DNA of 26,322 nucleotides from Collinsella sp. OM04-5. Lineage in GTDB: Bacteria; Actinomycetota; Coriobacteriia; Coriobacteriales; Coriobacteriaceae. Positions 14,103 to 24,751 of the stretch are shown here, piece after piece. A program made the position numbers and the translations under genes. Under the pieces are notes generated by a model. It worked only from the letters and a program-made list of their open reading frames with translations, had not been told where the DNA came from and made no database searches. Location: assembly GCF_003439125.1 (NCBI RefSeq), contig NZ_QSUU01000001.1, positions 247,819 through 274,140 on the forward strand, in the 5' to 3' direction. Within the stretch, counting starts at the first letter, position 1; the number at the start of each line of letters is the position of its first letter.

Positions 14103-14568
14103 CCGCTATCAGGACAAGGTGCTCGAGACCTACGCGCGCTCCCTTCTGGAAGCCGCTAAGGCCGAGAACCATGTGTTCGAGGACCTCGAGATGATCGAGC
14201 GCTTGGCTTCCGCCAGCCCCGAGATCATCGCCGTGCTCGACACCATGTCCAAGCGCGACCAGCTCGACCTTCTTCCCAAGGTGGCAGCTGCCTTTAAGTA
14301 TGTTGCCGAGGAAGACGAGGATGTAGTGGGCGTGACCGTCACCACGGCGATCCCGCTCGACGACGAGCTGCGTCAAACCATCACTAAGAAATGCGAGCAG
14401 GACTTCGGCCGCAAGGTATTCCTTATCGAGCAGGTTGACCCGTCTATCGTGGGCGGCCTGGTGCTCGAGGCCCGCGGCGAGCGTCGTGACATTTCCGTCA
14501 AGACGCAGCTGCGCATCGCGCAGGAGACCCTCGCAAACTCTGCTAATTCGTACGGAGGTGAAGCCTAA
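14092..14568 (+). CDS. atpH: ATP synthase F1 subunit delta
   Basis: Caps the F1 head and joins it to the b stalk. It is 158 aa, somewhat shorter than the usual 175-180. The N-terminal domain starts [17 protein letters not shown], and the C-terminal [19 protein letters not shown] motif is the strongest family mark. The start lies inside the end of atpF; the stop overlaps the atpA start as TAATG. Confidence 0.93.
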   Translation: MPTSRYQDKVLETYARSLLEAAKAENHVFEDLEMIERLASASPEIIAVLDTMSKRDQLDLLPKVAAAFKYVAEEDEDVVGVTVTTAIPLDDELRQTITKKCEQDFGRKVFLIEQVDPSIVGGLVLEARGERRDISVKTQLRIAQETLANSANSYGGEA

Positions 14569-16166
14569 TGTCCGAAACCCTCAATGCCCAGGATATCGCC
14601 AAGAAACTGCAGGAGCAGCTCACGAGCCTCTCCGCGACGGTCGATACGCATGAGGTTTCAACGGTCGACGAGGTAGGCGACGGCATCGCGCGCGTCTCCG
14701 GCCTCAAGAGCGCCATGGCAGGCGAGCTTCTGGAGTTCAAGAGCTCCGATACCGGTGAGACCGTCTTCGGCCTTGCCCAGAACCTTGACCGTGACGAGGT
14801 CGGCGCCGTTCTGTTTGGTGCCGTCGACTCCATCAAGGAAGGCGACGAGTGCCGCACCACTGGCCGCATTATGGATATCCCCGTGAGCCGTGCCATGCTC
14901 GGCCGCGTCGTCAATCCGCTCGGCCAGCCCATCGACGGCCTGGGCGACATCGTCGCCACGCACCGTCGCCCCATCGAGTTCAAGGCTCCCGGCGTCATCG
15001 ATCGTACCCCGGTGTGCGAGCCGGTTCAGACCGGCCTGCTCGCTATCGACTCCATGGTGCCTATTGGCCGCGGTCAGCGTGAGCTCATCATCGGCGACCG
15101 TAAGACCGGTAAGACCGCCATCGCCATCGACGCTATCCTCAACCAGCGCGGCAAGGGCATGGTCTGCATCTATGTCGCCATCGGCCAGAAGGCCTCCACG
15201 GTTGCCAACATCCGCGAGACCCTCGCTCAGCACGGTGCGCTCGACTACACCATCATCGTTTCGGCCACCGCTGCCGATTCCGCCCCTATGCAGTACATCG
15301 CGCCTATGGCCGGTGCCGCTATCGGCGAGTTCTTCATGTACAACGGCGAGGACGGCAAGCCCGCCAGCGAGACCAACCCCGGCGGCCACGTGCTCGTCAT
15401 CTACGACGACCTGTCCAAGCAGGCTGTGGCCTACCGTCAGATGTCGCTGACGCTGCATCGTCCGCCCGGACGCGAGGCCTATCCTGGCGACATCTTCTAC
15501 CTGCACTCTCGTCTGCTCGAGCGTGCCGTCAAGATGTCCAAGAAGAACGGTTACGGCTCCATGACGGCACTGCCGATCATCGAGACCCAGGACGGCGACG
15601 TCTCGGCCTACATTCCGACCAACGTCATTTCCATTACCGATGGTCAGATCTACCTGCAGTCCGAGCTCTTCTTCCAGGGTCAGCGCCCGGCAGTCGACGT
15701 GGGCATCTCCGTGTCCCGCGTCGGTGGCGATGCGCAGACCAAGGCCATGAAGCAGGTCGCCGGCAACCTCCGTCTGGACCTTGCTTCGTACCAGGAGCTC
15801 GCCGGCTTCACGCAGTTCGGCTCCGACCTCGACGAGGCCACGCAAAAGCAGCTTACCCACGGCGCTCGCATGACTGAGCTCCTTAAGCAGCCGCGCTACA
15901 AGCCGTTTGAGGTTGGCGAGCAGATCGTTACGCTGTTCGCTGGCAACGAGGGCTTCCTGGATGACCTGGAGATCGCCGACGTGCTGCCTTTCCGTGCCGA
16001 GCTCATCGAGTACATGGACAATGGCTTTGGCTCGCTGCTCGACAAGGTTCGCGCCAAGAAGATCGATGATGACACCAAGGCTGAGCTCTTGCGCGTCATC
16101 GGCGACTTCAAGCAGCAGTTCATGGCCAAGCACCATTCGGATGTTTCTGGATCAGAGGAGAACTAA
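14568..16166 (+). CDS. atpA: ATP synthase F1 subunit alpha
   Basis: Non-catalytic nucleotide-binding subunit of the F1 hexamer, 532 aa. The P-loop is GDRKTGKT (residues 176-183). Other signatures include the N-terminal beta-barrel ([13 protein letters not shown]), [38 protein letters not shown] and [14 protein letters not shown] with the arginine-finger region. The start overlaps the atpH stop by one base, with GGAGG just upstream. Confidence 0.98.
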   Translation: MSETLNAQDIAKKLQEQLTSLSATVDTHEVSTVDEVGDGIARVSGLKSAMAGELLEFKSSDTGETVFGLAQNLDRDEVGAVLFGAVDSIKEGDECRTTGRIMDIPVSRAMLGRVVNPLGQPIDGLGDIVATHRRPIEFKAPGVIDRTPVCEPVQTGLLAIDSMVPIGRGQRELIIGDRKTGKTAIAIDAILNQRGKGMVCIYVAIGQKASTVANIRETLAQHGALDYTIIVSATAADSAPMQYIAPMAGAAIGEFFMYNGEDGKPASETNPGGHVLVIYDDLSKQAVAYRQMSLTLHRPPGREAYPGDIFYLHSRLLERAVKMSKKNGYGSMTALPIIETQDGDVSAYIPTNVISITDGQIYLQSELFFQGQRPAVDVGISVSRVGGDAQTKAMKQVAGNLRLDLASYQELAGFTQFGSDLDEATQKQLTHGARMTELLKQPRYKPFEVGEQIVTLFAGNEGFLDDLEIADVLPFRAELIEYMDNGFGSLLDKVRAKKIDDDTKAELLRVIGDFKQQFMAKHHSDVSGSEEN

Positions 16167-16171
16167 GCCCC

Positions 16172-18534
<2,363 letters not shown>

Positions 18535-18537
18535 GTT

Positions 18538-18930
18538 ATGCGTATCCGCATCGTGTGCCCCGTGAGCTGCGCCTATGAGGGCGACGCTGCGTTTGTGTCG
18601 ATTCCGTCCACGGATGGCGAGTTTGGCGTTCTGCCTGCTCACTCCAGCGAGATCTGCACGATCGACCGCGGTTACGTTCGCGTTTCCGATAAGGCCATGG
18701 GCACTGTCGACCACACGTTTGCCGTGGCCGGCGGCTATGCCCAGGTTGCGGACGATGTCGTGACCGTTCTCGCCGAGCGCGCTTGCGATTTGGCGACCGT
18801 CGATGCCGACAAGCTTAAAGCTGATATTCAAGGTTTTGAAGAGAAGCTGGGTAATTTGTCGGAGGATGATGCACGCCGCGCCTACCTCTATAATGAAATC
18901 GCATGGTGTAAGCTCAAGCTTGCCCAATAG
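18538..18930 (+). CDS. atpC: ATP synthase F1 subunit epsilon
   Basis: Regulatory subunit at the base of the shaft, 130 aa. The beta-sandwich domain shows IPSTDGEFGVLPAHS (the usual GEFGILPGHA region), and a C-terminal helical hairpin follows (DADKLKADIQGFEEKL onward). It starts three bases after atpD, with GGGGGAGAAG upstream. It is the last gene of the operon; a strong terminator follows. Confidence 0.95.
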   Translation: MRIRIVCPVSCAYEGDAAFVSIPSTDGEFGVLPAHSSEICTIDRGYVRVSDKAMGTVDHTFAVAGGYAQVADDVVTVLAERACDLATVDADKLKADIQGFEEKLGNLSEDDARRAYLYNEIAWCKLKLAQ

Positions 18931-18966
18931 TCAAACGATTTAGCGTTCGACCATTTGCGAACACAT

Positions 18967-19005
18967 CATGCCCGGGATGGCTCAGCCATCCCGGGCATGC
19001 TTTTT
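18967..19005 (+). terminator. Strong rho-independent terminator of the atp operon
   Basis: A 15-bp perfect GC-rich stem (18967-18981 with 18985-18999, loop TCA) is followed by C and five T residues. It ends 13 bases before the murA start, so murA transcription depends on read-through or on a promoter within or before the hairpin; I see no clear promoter there. Confidence 0.9.
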
Positions 19006-19018
19006 GAAAGGGTAGACC

Positions 19019-20302
19019 TTGGATATTATCCGCGTTGAGGGTGGCCACGCCATCGGAGGCTCCGTGCCCATTTCGGGCGCCAAGAACTCCGCACTCAAAC
19101 TCATGGCGGCAACGCTTCTGGCGCCGGGCAAGACGACGCTGCAGAACGTGCCCGATATTTCCGATGTCCACGTGATGGGCAAGGTGCTCAAGGGCATGGG
19201 CGCTACGATCGATGTTCTCGACGAGCACACACTCGAGATTGATACCTCTCAGGTCGATTCTTGGGAGGCCCCCTACGAGCTCGTCGCTAAGATGCGTGCT
19301 TCCACCGCCGTCATGGGACCCCTGCTGGGCCGCTTCCATCGCGCCAAGATCGCCATGCCGGGCGGCTGCAACCTGGGTGCTCGCAAGATTGATATGCACA
19401 TTCTGGGTCTCGAGGCCCTGGGCGTTGAGTTTGATAGCGCCCACGGTTACATCAACGCTAATGCGCCCCAAGGTCTGCGCGGTACCACCGTCACGCTCGA
19501 GTTCGCCAGTGTCGGTGCGACCGAGAACCTCATTATGGCATCCGTGCGCGCGAAGGGTACCACGGTTATCGACAATGCCGCCCGCGAGCCCGAGATCGTC
19601 GATCTCGCCAACATGCTCAACGAGATGGGCGCCAAGATTGTTGGCGCCGGCACGCCCGTCGTGACTATCGAAGGCGTGGAAGAGCTCCATCCCGTTACCC
19701 ATCGCGTGGTGGGTGACCGCATCGAGGCCGGTACCTTTATCGTTGCCGGTGCGTTGATGGCCGACGATCGCGGTGTCGACGTCACGGGTTTTTGCCCCAT
19801 CCATCTGGGCATGGTGCTCAAGAAGATGGAGCTCATGGGCATCGATTGCGAACGTACCGACGACGGCGTTCACGTGAATCGCGCCGAGCGCATCAAGCCG
19901 GTCGACATCCAGACGCTTCCGTTCCCCGGCTTCCCGACCGACATGCAGGCGCAAATTATGGTGCTCTCCGCCCTCGCCGACGGCAGTTCCGTTATTACCG
20001 AAAACATCTTCGAGAATCGCTTTATGTTTGCCTCTGAGCTGGTGCGCATGGGTGCCGACATTCGTATCGAGAGCCATCATGCCATGATTCATGGCGTCAA
20101 GGGCTTCTCGGGCGCACAGGTTACCTCGCCCGATCTGCGTGGCGGAGCGGCCCTCGTCGTAGCGGGCTTGATCGCCGACGGGACGACCGAGGTTTCGGCT
20201 ATCCATCACATCAAGCGCGGCTACGAGCAGTTTGTCGAAAAGCTGCAGGCGCTCGGCGCGCATGTCGAGCATGCTACCGTCCCCGATCCCGTCATTTACT
20301 AA
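19019..20302 (+). CDS. murA: UDP-N-acetylglucosamine 1-carboxyvinyltransferase
   Basis: First committed step of peptidoglycan synthesis: transfers enolpyruvate from phosphoenolpyruvate to UDP-GlcNAc. Length 427 aa. The substrate lysine lies in [15 protein letters not shown] and the catalytic cysteine is Cys117 in [14 protein letters not shown], so the enzyme should be sensitive to fosfomycin, which alkylates that residue. [11 protein letters not shown] and [16 protein letters not shown] are further family marks. The start is TTG at 19019, with GAAAGGG upstream; no ATG or GTG fits the conserved N-terminus. murA after atpC is a common Gram-positive arrangement. Confidence 0.95.
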   Translation: MDIIRVEGGHAIGGSVPISGAKNSALKLMAATLLAPGKTTLQNVPDISDVHVMGKVLKGMGATIDVLDEHTLEIDTSQVDSWEAPYELVAKMRASTAVMGPLLGRFHRAKIAMPGGCNLGARKIDMHILGLEALGVEFDSAHGYINANAPQGLRGTTVTLEFASVGATENLIMASVRAKGTTVIDNAAREPEIVDLANMLNEMGAKIVGAGTPVVTIEGVEELHPVTHRVVGDRIEAGTFIVAGALMADDRGVDVTGFCPIHLGMVLKKMELMGIDCERTDDGVHVNRAERIKPVDIQTLPFPGFPTDMQAQIMVLSALADGSSVITENIFENRFMFASELVRMGADIRIESHHAMIHGVKGFSGAQVTSPDLRGGAALVVAGLIADGTTEVSAIHHIKRGYEQFVEKLQALGAHVEHATVPDPVIY

Positions 20303-20314
20303 TACAGGTTGCCT

Positions 20315-21550
20315 ATGTTTAATAAAAAGCCCCTCGCGGATACCACCACCCGAAGACCCTCAACTGGTGCGCAGGCCAAGATCTACAGTCGCGATAACGT
20401 GGCTCGCTATTCCGAGCGCGCTCGCCAGCGTCGTCGTAGCCACACGATTCGTCACGTCGCGCTCATTGTCGTGCTTGGCGTGCTGCTGAGTGCCACTACC
20501 GCTGCCGGCCTGTGGTTTGCCACCATTATGGGCAAGCTCGGCGATTCTAATGTCATTACCGACAATCTGCGTCGGGTTCTGGTTGACACCGATGAGGCAA
20601 AGGATCCGTTCTACGTGCTGCTTCTTGGCACCGACGGCCGTCCGGGCGAGGATACGTATCGTGCCGACTCGATTATCTTGGCACGCATCGACCCCACGCA
20701 AAAGCAGGCGACGCTCATTTCCGTTCCGCGCGACACCAAGGTCGTGTACAAGGGCGAGACCATGAAGATCAACGCCTGCCATACCGTTGGCGGCGCCGAG
20801 GCCATGGTCGAGGCGGTCAACGAGCTGTGCGGTGTTCAGATTTCCCACTATGCCGAGGTCAGCTTCGACGGTATGCAGGCGCTGATTGATTCGGTTGGCG
20901 GTATCGACATTAACGCAACCGATGATGTTGACGACCCCGAGCACCTGGATATTAAGATTACCGCTGGCCAGCAGCATATGGACGGTGCCACCGCCCTTAC
21001 CTATGCCCGCTGCCGCTACACCTATGCCGACGGCGATTACACGCGCATGCGCCACCAGCGTCAGGTGCTTGGCGCCCTTGCCAACCAGATTCTCAATAAC
21101 TTCGATGCCACGAAGATCTTTGGCCTGGTTAATTCGCTGTCCGATATGCTCGTAACCGATATGAGCGTTCAGGATATCGTGGCTACGGTCAATGCCATGC
21201 GCGGTATGGATGTCGACGGTATCTACTCGGCCAACCTGCCCTCGTACGCCGACGACAGCACCATGATCGACGGTGTGAGCTACGTCTTTGTCTACGAGGA
21301 CGAGCTCAAGGAAATGATGGAGCGCGTCGATGCTGGCAAGGATCCCAAGGGTCCCAACACCATGGGTCTTTCCGACGGTTCCAGCTCTACGATCGGCGAC
21401 CTGAACAACAACACGTCTGACGATTACGCAAACGGTACCGCAACCTCATCGGTCAGCTCTGACGATTCCGATGACTCAAGCGATTCGAGCGATTCGGACT
21501 ACTACGAAGAGCCCACCGGCGACGGCAACGGCTACGAAGCCAATTATTAG
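20315..21550 (+). CDS. LytR-CpsA-Psr (LCP) family cell-wall glycopolymer ligase
   Basis: LCP enzymes attach lipid-linked glycopolymers such as teichoic acids or capsule to peptidoglycan on the outer face of the membrane. A basic N-terminal tail, one membrane helix (about 47-69) and the LCP domain (about 97-245) are seen. Motifs: YVLLLGTDGRPGED, RADSIILARIDP, ISVPRDTKV with the pyrophosphate-binding arginine, DSVGGIDI, and ARCRYTYADGDYTRMRHQRQ. The last 60 residues are a Ser/Asp-rich low-complexity tail. ATG 20315 follows CAGG at good spacing; TTG 20309 is an alternative. It starts 12 bases after murA, so the two are likely co-transcribed. A hairpin starts at the base after its stop. Confidence 0.92.
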   Translation: MFNKKPLADTTTRRPSTGAQAKIYSRDNVARYSERARQRRRSHTIRHVALIVVLGVLLSATTAAGLWFATIMGKLGDSNVITDNLRRVLVDTDEAKDPFYVLLLGTDGRPGEDTYRADSIILARIDPTQKQATLISVPRDTKVVYKGETMKINACHTVGGAEAMVEAVNELCGVQISHYAEVSFDGMQALIDSVGGIDINATDDVDDPEHLDIKITAGQQHMDGATALTYARCRYTYADGDYTRMRHQRQVLGALANQILNNFDATKIFGLVNSLSDMLVTDMSVQDIVATVNAMRGMDVDGIYSANLPSYADDSTMIDGVSYVFVYEDELKEMMERVDAGKDPKGPNTMGLSDGSSSTIGDLNNNTSDDYANGTATSSVSSDDSDDSSDSSDSDYYEEPTGDGNGYEANY

Positions 21551-21644
21551 GGTTACGCGGGCTTACCAGCCCGCGTAACCAGTTGACGCTGCAAACCCGC
21601 CAGAGCGGCAATCTGCCTTTCAACTTCGGCGGCATGATCAAAAA
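21551..21644 (+). repeat. Structured intergenic repeat, copy D (truncated)
   Basis: The left half of the same element: a perfect 13-bp hairpin (21551-21563 with 21568-21580, loop TACC), box GTTGACGCTGC (21582-21592), a would-be outer-stem 5' arm (21593-21608) and the joint CAATCTGCCTTTCAA (21609-21623). No complement to the 5' arm follows; the element breaks off and copy C begins at 21645. The hairpin starts exactly after the LCP stop codon. Confidence 0.75.
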
Positions 21645-21810
21645 GTTACGGCGTTTTACCAAACGCCGTAACGGCTCGACGCTGCGCGACGTCCAAGGCG
21701 ACAATTTGTCATTCAAAAGGCAGGGCATGACCAGAAGGTCAATGCCCTGCCTTTTTCATGCCAACTTGTTCGCCTTGGACGTCGCTCGCTGACGTTGGCT
21801 CAACCTGCGG
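21645..21810 (+). repeat. Structured intergenic repeat, copy C
   Basis: A complete copy: hairpin 21645-21656 with 21661-21672 (28 bases identical to copy B), box CTCGACGCTGC (21675-21685), perfect 16-bp outer helix GCGACGTCCAAGGCGA (21686-21701) with 21770-21785, and an inner helix (21715-21728 with 21742-21755) capped by GACC-AGAA-GGTC. The conserved tail 21786-21810 matches copy B. The joints equal copy A almost base for base, while five stem positions show compensatory double changes relative to A. The inner hairpin ends in five T residues and could terminate transcription. Confidence 0.82.
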
Positions 21811-21833
21811 TGCTGACTACTCCCTTTGCGCCA

Positions 21834-21873
21834 AAAACCGCCCCGTTCTCGGTTTTGAGGACGGGGCGGTTTT
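21834..21873. terminator. Bidirectional terminator between the LCP gene and pepT
   Basis: AAAACCGCCCCGT (21834-21846) and its complement (21861-21873) form a 13-bp stem with A and T tracts on both flanks, extended inside by CTC/GAG. It lies 25 bases past the pepT stop on the minus strand and downstream of the LCP gene on the plus strand, so it can serve both convergent units. Confidence 0.85.
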
Positions 21874-21897
21874 GCTTACCTAGATTGTTCGAGTTCC

Positions 21898-23145
21898 TTA
21901 TGCAAAGCGGGCGACGAGCTCCTGGAGCACGTCGGTCATCTTGACGAGCGAACTGACCGGGACGAACTCGTTGACGCCGTGGTAGCAATAGCCGCCGGTG
22001 GAAAGGTTGGGGCAGGGCAGACCGCGGAACGACAGCTGAGCGCCGTCGGTGCCGCCACGAATCGGCAGCACTTGGGGCTCAACGCCGCAGGTAAGGTAGG
22101 CTTCCTTGGCAACATCAATAAGCTCGGGATAGTCACGAACGATCTCGGCCATATTTCGATACTGCTGCTTAATCTCGACTGTCACGCGCTCCTCACCCAG
22201 ACGCTGGTTGAGCATCGAGGCGGCGGCATCAATAAGGTCGAGTTTCTGCTGGAACTTGGCGGCGTCATGGTCGCGGACGATATAGCGCGCTGTGGCGTGA
22301 TCGACGGTCGCAGATACACCCTCAAGGTGATAAAAGCCCTCGTAGCCTTCCGTATACTCCGGGCGCTGCACGTAGGGGAGCAACGCGTTGAAGTCGCAGA
22401 ACAGATTGCCTGCGTTGACCATACGGCCCTTAGCGTCGCCCGGGTGGATGGACTGGCCCTCAAAGCAGACGGTCGCCTCGGCGGCGTTAAAGCACTCCCA
22501 CTCCAGTTCGCCGATGGGGCCGCCGTCGACCGTGTAGGCGTACTTGCAGCCAAAGGTATCGATATCCAACAGCTCGGCTCCGTGGCCGATCTCCTCGTCA
22601 GGGCAGAAGCAAATGCCGAGTGCGGGATGGGGCAGAGAAGGGTCCTGAGCGATACGCGCGACAAGCGACATGATCTCGGCGACGCCTGCCTTGTCGTCCG
22701 CGCCCAGCAGCGTGGTGCCATCGCTGCAGACCAGGTCCTCACCCGCGAGGTCATTCAGGGCGGGAAGCTTGGCGGTACTCATGGCAACGGGCTTACCGTC
22801 AACCGTGCCGCAGACCAGGTCGCCGCCTTCGTAGTGTACGATGTGCGGCTTCACGCCGGCGCCCGGTGCAACTTCGGTGGTGTCGAGATGGGCGATCAGG
22901 CCCAGGGCGGGCTTGTCCTCAGCGCCCGCACTTGCGGGGATATGCGCGCAGACATAGGCGTGCTCGGTCACGTGGGCATCTTCCGCACCAAGCTCGCGCA
23001 GCTCTTCAGCCAGCACGTTGGCAAGGTCAAACTGAACGGCGCTCGAGGGTACCTGGTCGCAGTTTGCATCCTCGGACTGCGTGTTGATCTGGACGTAGCG
23101 CAAAAAGCGTTCGAGGACATCGGGGCTCGTGGTGGTGTTTTCCAT
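21898..23145 (-). CDS. pepT: Peptidase T (tripeptidase)
   Basis: M20B zinc aminopeptidase that removes the N-terminal residue from tripeptides in the cytosol, 415 aa, matching the family length. Motifs: ERFLRYVQINTQS at the N-terminus, HLDTTEV with His86 and Asp88, GADDKAG with Asp150, CPDEEIGHGAE with Glu184-Glu185, and IRGGTDGAQLSFRGLPCPNLSTGG with the final metal-site region GYCYHGVNEFV. The start at 23145 is chosen because GGAG sits eight bases upstream and the protein then aligns with other PepT N-termini; the frame extends to 23241, but those extra residues overlap the regulatory region. It is transcribed divergently from the metalloregulator gene. With the M20 peptidase and the amino-acid importer it supports peptide use. 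Confidence 0.95.
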   Translation of the reverse strand: MENTTTSPDVLERFLRYVQINTQSEDANCDQVPSSAVQFDLANVLAEELRELGAEDAHVTEHAYVCAHIPASAGAEDKPALGLIAHLDTTEVAPGAGVKPHIVHYEGGDLVCGTVDGKPVAMSTAKLPALNDLAGEDLVCSDGTTLLGADDKAGVAEIMSLVARIAQDPSLPHPALGICFCPDEEIGHGAELLDIDTFGCKYAYTVDGGPIGELEWECFNAAEATVCFEGQSIHPGDAKGRMVNAGNLFCDFNALLPYVQRPEYTEGYEGFYHLEGVSATVDHATARYIVRDHDAAKFQQKLDLIDAAASMLNQRLGEERVTVEIKQQYRNMAEIVRDYPELIDVAKEAYLTCGVEPQVLPIRGGTDGAQLSFRGLPCPNLSTGGYCYHGVNEFVPVSSLVKMTDVLQELVARFA

Positions 23146-23183
23146 AAAGACCGCTCCAATCTTGGTCGTCGTGTGCAACAAGA

Positions 23184-23234
23184 ACTCTAGCACGGTATGC
23201 CACGGCATACCACGACGCTTGGATGGGGTAGAAT
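23184..23234. promoter_or_regulatory. Divergent pepT / metalloregulator promoters sharing a palindrome
   Basis: A perfect inverted repeat GGTATGCC-AC-GGCATACC (23194-23211) lies between a plus-strand -10 TAGAAT (23229-23234) and a minus-strand -10 TAGAGT (23184-23189 complement). At 17-bp spacing both -35 regions fall in or at the right half of the palindrome and are poor matches. It is a candidate operator, possibly for the DtxR/MntR-type protein encoded next door (inference). Confidence 0.45.
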
Positions 23235-23265
23235 CAGCCATTGAATGCAGAAGGGACGGAAGATC

Positions 23266-23688
23266 ATGGATACGACAAATAGCTCGCGCGAACTACATCT
23301 GACGGTGGCGAACGAAGACTACTTGGAGTGCATGGTTCGCATTGAAAGCGAAGAGGGGGAAACCAACGGCGTGCGATCGGTCGACATCGCGCAGCGCCTT
23401 GGCGTCTCCAAGGCATCGGTCAATAAAGCGGTTTCGGCGCTCAAGGCATCCGAGCTTGTCGAGCAATCGCACTACGGCAAGGTAGTCCTGACCGATCGCG
23501 GCCGCGAGGTTGGCACGGCTATCTGGTACCGTCATCGCCTCGTCCGCACGTTTTTGGTTCAGGAGCTCGGTGTCGAATTCGAGCGAGCCGATGCCGAGGC
23601 CTGCATGATGGAGCATGCGCTATCCGAGGACACGATGAACCGCTGGCTCGCCTATCTCGAAAAGCAGGGAATCAGCGTCGAGGAATAG
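23266..23688 (+). CDS. DtxR/MntR-family metal-dependent transcriptional regulator
   Basis: Winged-helix repressor that senses Mn2+ or Fe2+, 140 aa, the short MntR-like form without an SH3 domain. The HTH is at residues 36-67 (VRSVDIAQRLGVSKASVNKAVSAL), followed by the wing HYGKVVLTDRG. Metal-site candidates by family alignment: Asp18 and Glu21 (MntR Asp8 and Glu11), His90 (MntR His77), and Cys113, Glu116 and His117 in EACMMEH. The cysteine matches DtxR Cys102, where MntR has Glu99. The site is thus a mixture, and iron versus manganese cannot be decided. Start 23266 follows GGACGGAAG; 23245 is an alternative. It is divergent from pepT and 10 bases ahead of the next gene. Confidence 0.9.
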   Translation: MDTTNSSRELHLTVANEDYLECMVRIESEEGETNGVRSVDIAQRLGVSKASVNKAVSALKASELVEQSHYGKVVLTDRGREVGTAIWYRHRLVRTFLVQELGVEFERADAEACMMEHALSEDTMNRWLAYLEKQGISVEE

Positions 23689-23698
23689 CGGGATATAT

Positions 23699-24592
23699 AT
23701 GGATACGAGTTATTACAATCGCTTTGGTGCCGAGGAACTTACGCGCCGTTTGTCGAGCGAGACCTTGTTGGCGCAGGGCCCCATGGGCAGTGTTCTGTTG
23801 AGTGAGTACGATGCCGCCGATATTCCACCGGCGTTTTGGAATCTGGCAGAGCCGCAGACCGTTTCTCGTATCCATCGCTTGTATGTCGCCGCCGGCGCGC
23901 AGGTACTCATTACCAATACCTTTCAGGCATCAAGCTATGCCCTCAAGCACGACCAGATTGCGCCGTCCGTGGCGGAGGTCAATCGCGGGGCCGTCGACGA
24001 TGCCCGCCAGGCGCACCCTCAGCTGCTGCTGGGCTCGATGGGCCCGATCGGTATTGAGTGGTTTGCCGAGGACTCTGCCGAGTTTCGTGAGATCCGAGGC
24101 ATTGCGCGCGAACAGGCGCACGCCTTGCTCAATGCTGGTGTTGACGGTCTGCTGATCGAGACGGTGACGTCTATCCGTAATTTGCAGCCCATGCTTGCCG
24201 GCGCCCGAGATGCCGCCGACGGCATGCCTGTTCTGGTGAGTTTTGTCGTTGACGATAAGGGCGACCTGTTGGGCGATGGCCTCAACATCGAGGCAGCCGT
24301 TTTGTACGCCGAAAAACACGGCGCAAACTCGGTTGGTGTTAATTGCTGTTCGCTTGCGGCCGCGAACGCGGCGGTGCCCAGGATGGTTGCATCGGCGACT
24401 ACTCCCGTCACGGTGCGTCCCAACGTGGGCAATCCGGTCCAGACTCAGGATGGCCCCGTATGGCACGAGAACCCCGAAGCTTTCGCGCGCGCATGCATCG
24501 AATGGAGGCATGCCGGTGCCGCAATGGTGGGCAGTTGCTGTGGAACCACGGCAATCACTACGGCAGCGATGGCCGAGGCGCTCGATATATAA
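23699..24592 (+). CDS. Homocysteine S-methyltransferase family protein
   Basis: TIM-barrel enzyme of the family that includes MmuM, BHMT and the first domain of MetH; these transfer a methyl group to homocysteine to make methionine, using a bound zinc. It is 297 aa, a single-domain size. The zinc cysteines are in GVNCCSL (Cys216/217) and GSCCGTT (Cys280-281). ITNTFQAS and GSMGPIG are typical. The usual N-terminal DGAMGT is replaced by QGPMGS. The methyl donor (S-methylmethionine, betaine or a folate partner) is unclear. The start follows GGGA and is 10 bases from the regulator's stop, so both are probably on one transcript, which may place this gene under metal control (inference). Confidence 0.85.
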   Translation: MDTSYYNRFGAEELTRRLSSETLLAQGPMGSVLLSEYDAADIPPAFWNLAEPQTVSRIHRLYVAAGAQVLITNTFQASSYALKHDQIAPSVAEVNRGAVDDARQAHPQLLLGSMGPIGIEWFAEDSAEFREIRGIAREQAHALLNAGVDGLLIETVTSIRNLQPMLAGARDAADGMPVLVSFVVDDKGDLLGDGLNIEAAVLYAEKHGANSVGVNCCSLAAANAAVPRMVASATTPVTVRPNVGNPVQTQDGPVWHENPEAFARACIEWRHAGAAMVGSCCGTTAITTAAMAEALDI

Positions 24593-24597
24593 AGGGC

Positions 24598-24626
24598 AAA
24601 ACCGCTCCATACGGGGCGGTTTTTTT
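24598..24626 (+). terminator. Rho-independent terminator after the methyltransferase gene
   Basis: AAAACCGCTCC (24598-24608) pairs with GGGGCGGTTTT (24613-24623, one T.G), followed by an unbroken T run to 24626. The stem starts five bases after the stop codon. Confidence 0.92.
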
Positions 24627-24683
24627 CATTGCCTGCATGTCCTCGGCAGCATTTGCCCAAATGGTGAATGCTGGTGCCGGCAG

Positions 24684-24711
24684 GTTGCCGAGTGTGTATC
24701 GCGGGTATACC
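24684..24711 (+). promoter_or_regulatory. Possible promoter of the phosphoglucomutase gene
   Basis: GTTGCC/TTGCCG (24684-24690) and TATACC (24706-24711) at 15-16 bp spacing, about 40 bases before the chosen GTG start. CTCGGCA (24642-24648) with TGCCGAG (24686-24692) and GCATT with AATGC (24649-24653, 24667-24671) could fold across the -35. Weak evidence. Confidence 0.3.
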
Positions 24712-24751
24712 TCATGCGTACCATGATCCAAACACTGTGAGGTGTCTGCGC

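Noticed and set aside
23146..23241. Longer N-terminus for PepT
   Set aside because: The extra residues do not resemble PepT, overlap the divergent regulatory region and palindrome, and the 23145 start has a good ribosome-binding site.
24668..24751. Longer N-terminus for the phosphohexomutase
   Set aside because: It overlaps the likely promoter and has no ribosome-binding site; GTG 24752 places the conserved FGTDGW motif close to the N-terminus as in the family.
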